A stretch of DNA of 5,381 nt from Anaerolineaceae bacterium UBA5365. Its GTDB lineage: Bacteria; Chloroflexota; Anaerolineae; Anaerolineales; Anaerolineaceae. The DNA lies in the NCBI GenBank assembly GCA_002407905.1, contig DHPL01000013.1:419-5799 (forward strand), read 5' to 3'. The notes under the pieces are model-generated. The model did not search any database. It had not been told where the DNA came from and was given only the letters and a program-made list of their open reading frames with translations. The translations under genes were made by a program, and so were the position numbers. Position 1 is the first letter of the stretch. The number at the start of each line of letters is the position of its first letter. Below are positions 5,011 through 5,381 of the stretch, one piece after another.

Positions 5011-5381
5011 ATGCCCGAGGCAAACGAGCATACGCAACCTAACCCAGCTCTGGCTGAGGAAACACCTCTGCAAACCAAGGTCCCGGCTGTAGACCCCAAT
5101 AAGGATACAGCCGAGGTAAATGTGAGCCGCGGGAGTTTCCCCGCCTGGCTGATCGATTTCGCGGCCCAAGAGCCAAACGGAGCCGAAAACCAGCCGCTTG
5201 CCCCAGCCCCATTAGAGGCCGAAGAAAACTTGCGCCAGATCCTCCTGGCAGAACTTGAGGCTGAGGAGGCTCAGCAGCCGCCCGCGCCAGAAGCGGGAAA
5301 CGCCTGGGCGAATGAAGATACCAACCCAACTTTGATACAGGCGATACCCTTCAGCCTGGATCCCGACCAGGCGGCTGAAGC
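5011..5381 (+). CDS. Acidic, probably disordered protein of unknown function (5' part, runs off the edge)
   Basis: From ATG at 5011 the frame stays open to the window end: 123 complete codons, with the 3' end missing. AGGAG six bases upstream and the 13-base gap after the sigma-factor stop mark it as a genuine co-transcribed gene. The visible part is rich in Glu, Ala, Pro, Gln and Asn, with about 23 acidic and only 4 Lys/Arg residues, few aromatics, and no signal peptide or membrane segment; it is probably intrinsically disordered. Two less polar islands stand out: FPAWLIDFAA (residues 43-52) and the helix-prone ENLRQILLAELEAEEAQ (72-88). I vaguely recall short P-x-W-L-x-x-(hydrophobic) segments in acidic linkers of other Chloroflexota proteins, ahead of TPR or zinc-ribbon domains, but this is too weak to name a family. 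A folded domain may lie beyond the edge. I do not recognise the gene. Confidence 0.8.
   Translation, partial: MPEANEHTQPNPALAEETPLQTKVPAVDPNKDTAEVNVSRGSFPAWLIDFAAQEPNGAENQPLAPAPLEAEENLRQILLAELEAEEAQQPPAPEAGNAWANEDTNPTLIQAIPFSLDPDQAAE

Noticed and set aside
1..5381. Search for mobile elements, CRISPR repeats, tRNA genes, toxin-antitoxin or defence genes
   Set aside because: Nearly all sequence is occupied by housekeeping-type genes with uniform composition. I saw no transposase, integrase, terminal inverted repeats, regularly spaced repeats or cloverleaf.

Overview
The window reads as ordinary chromosomal DNA, moderately GC-rich, of a bacterium that I place in the Chloroflexota, probably Anaerolineae. 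This is inference from remembered family features: the primary sigma factor has an N-terminal block and a spacer between regions 1.2 and 2.1 that I associate with that phylum, and RsmD carries an APPQY variant of its catalytic motif. No database comparison was possible. I see no mobile element, tRNA, rRNA, CRISPR array, integrase or attachment site.

Layout from left to right: (1) the last 21 codons of an upstream plus-strand gene (perhaps recG), overlapping by 8 bases the start of rsmD, a 16S rRNA guanine-N2 methyltransferase. (2) A minus-strand cluster, transcribed right to left: a polytopic membrane protein resembling GT87/DUF2029 glycosyltransferases, then a phosphofructokinase with the residue pair typical of pyrophosphate-dependent enzymes, then an intrinsic terminator, then a NUDIX hydrolase. 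The NUDIX gene ends 8 bases from the end of rsmD, tail to tail. (3) A 184-base AT-rich divergent intergenic region with a good sigma-70-type promoter for the minus cluster, two short palindromes and a dyad, and a less clear promoter for the plus strand. (4) The primary sigma factor gene (rpoD/sigA). (5) Closely behind it, the 5' part of a gene for an acidic, Pro/Ala/Glu-rich, probably disordered protein that runs off the right edge.

The genes do not form one pathway: rRNA modification, nucleotide clean-up, central glycolysis/gluconeogenesis, a probable lipid-linked sugar transferase and core transcription lie side by side. The most informative points are regulatory or mechanistic: the PPi-type active site of the phosphofructokinase, a terminator that sits almost on the ribosome-binding site of the NUDIX gene, a stem-loop and a stop/Shine-Dalgarno overlap at the membrane-protein/pfk junction, and the unknown acidic gene apparently co-transcribed with the primary sigma factor. 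I found no convincing sign of an undescribed multi-gene system here.
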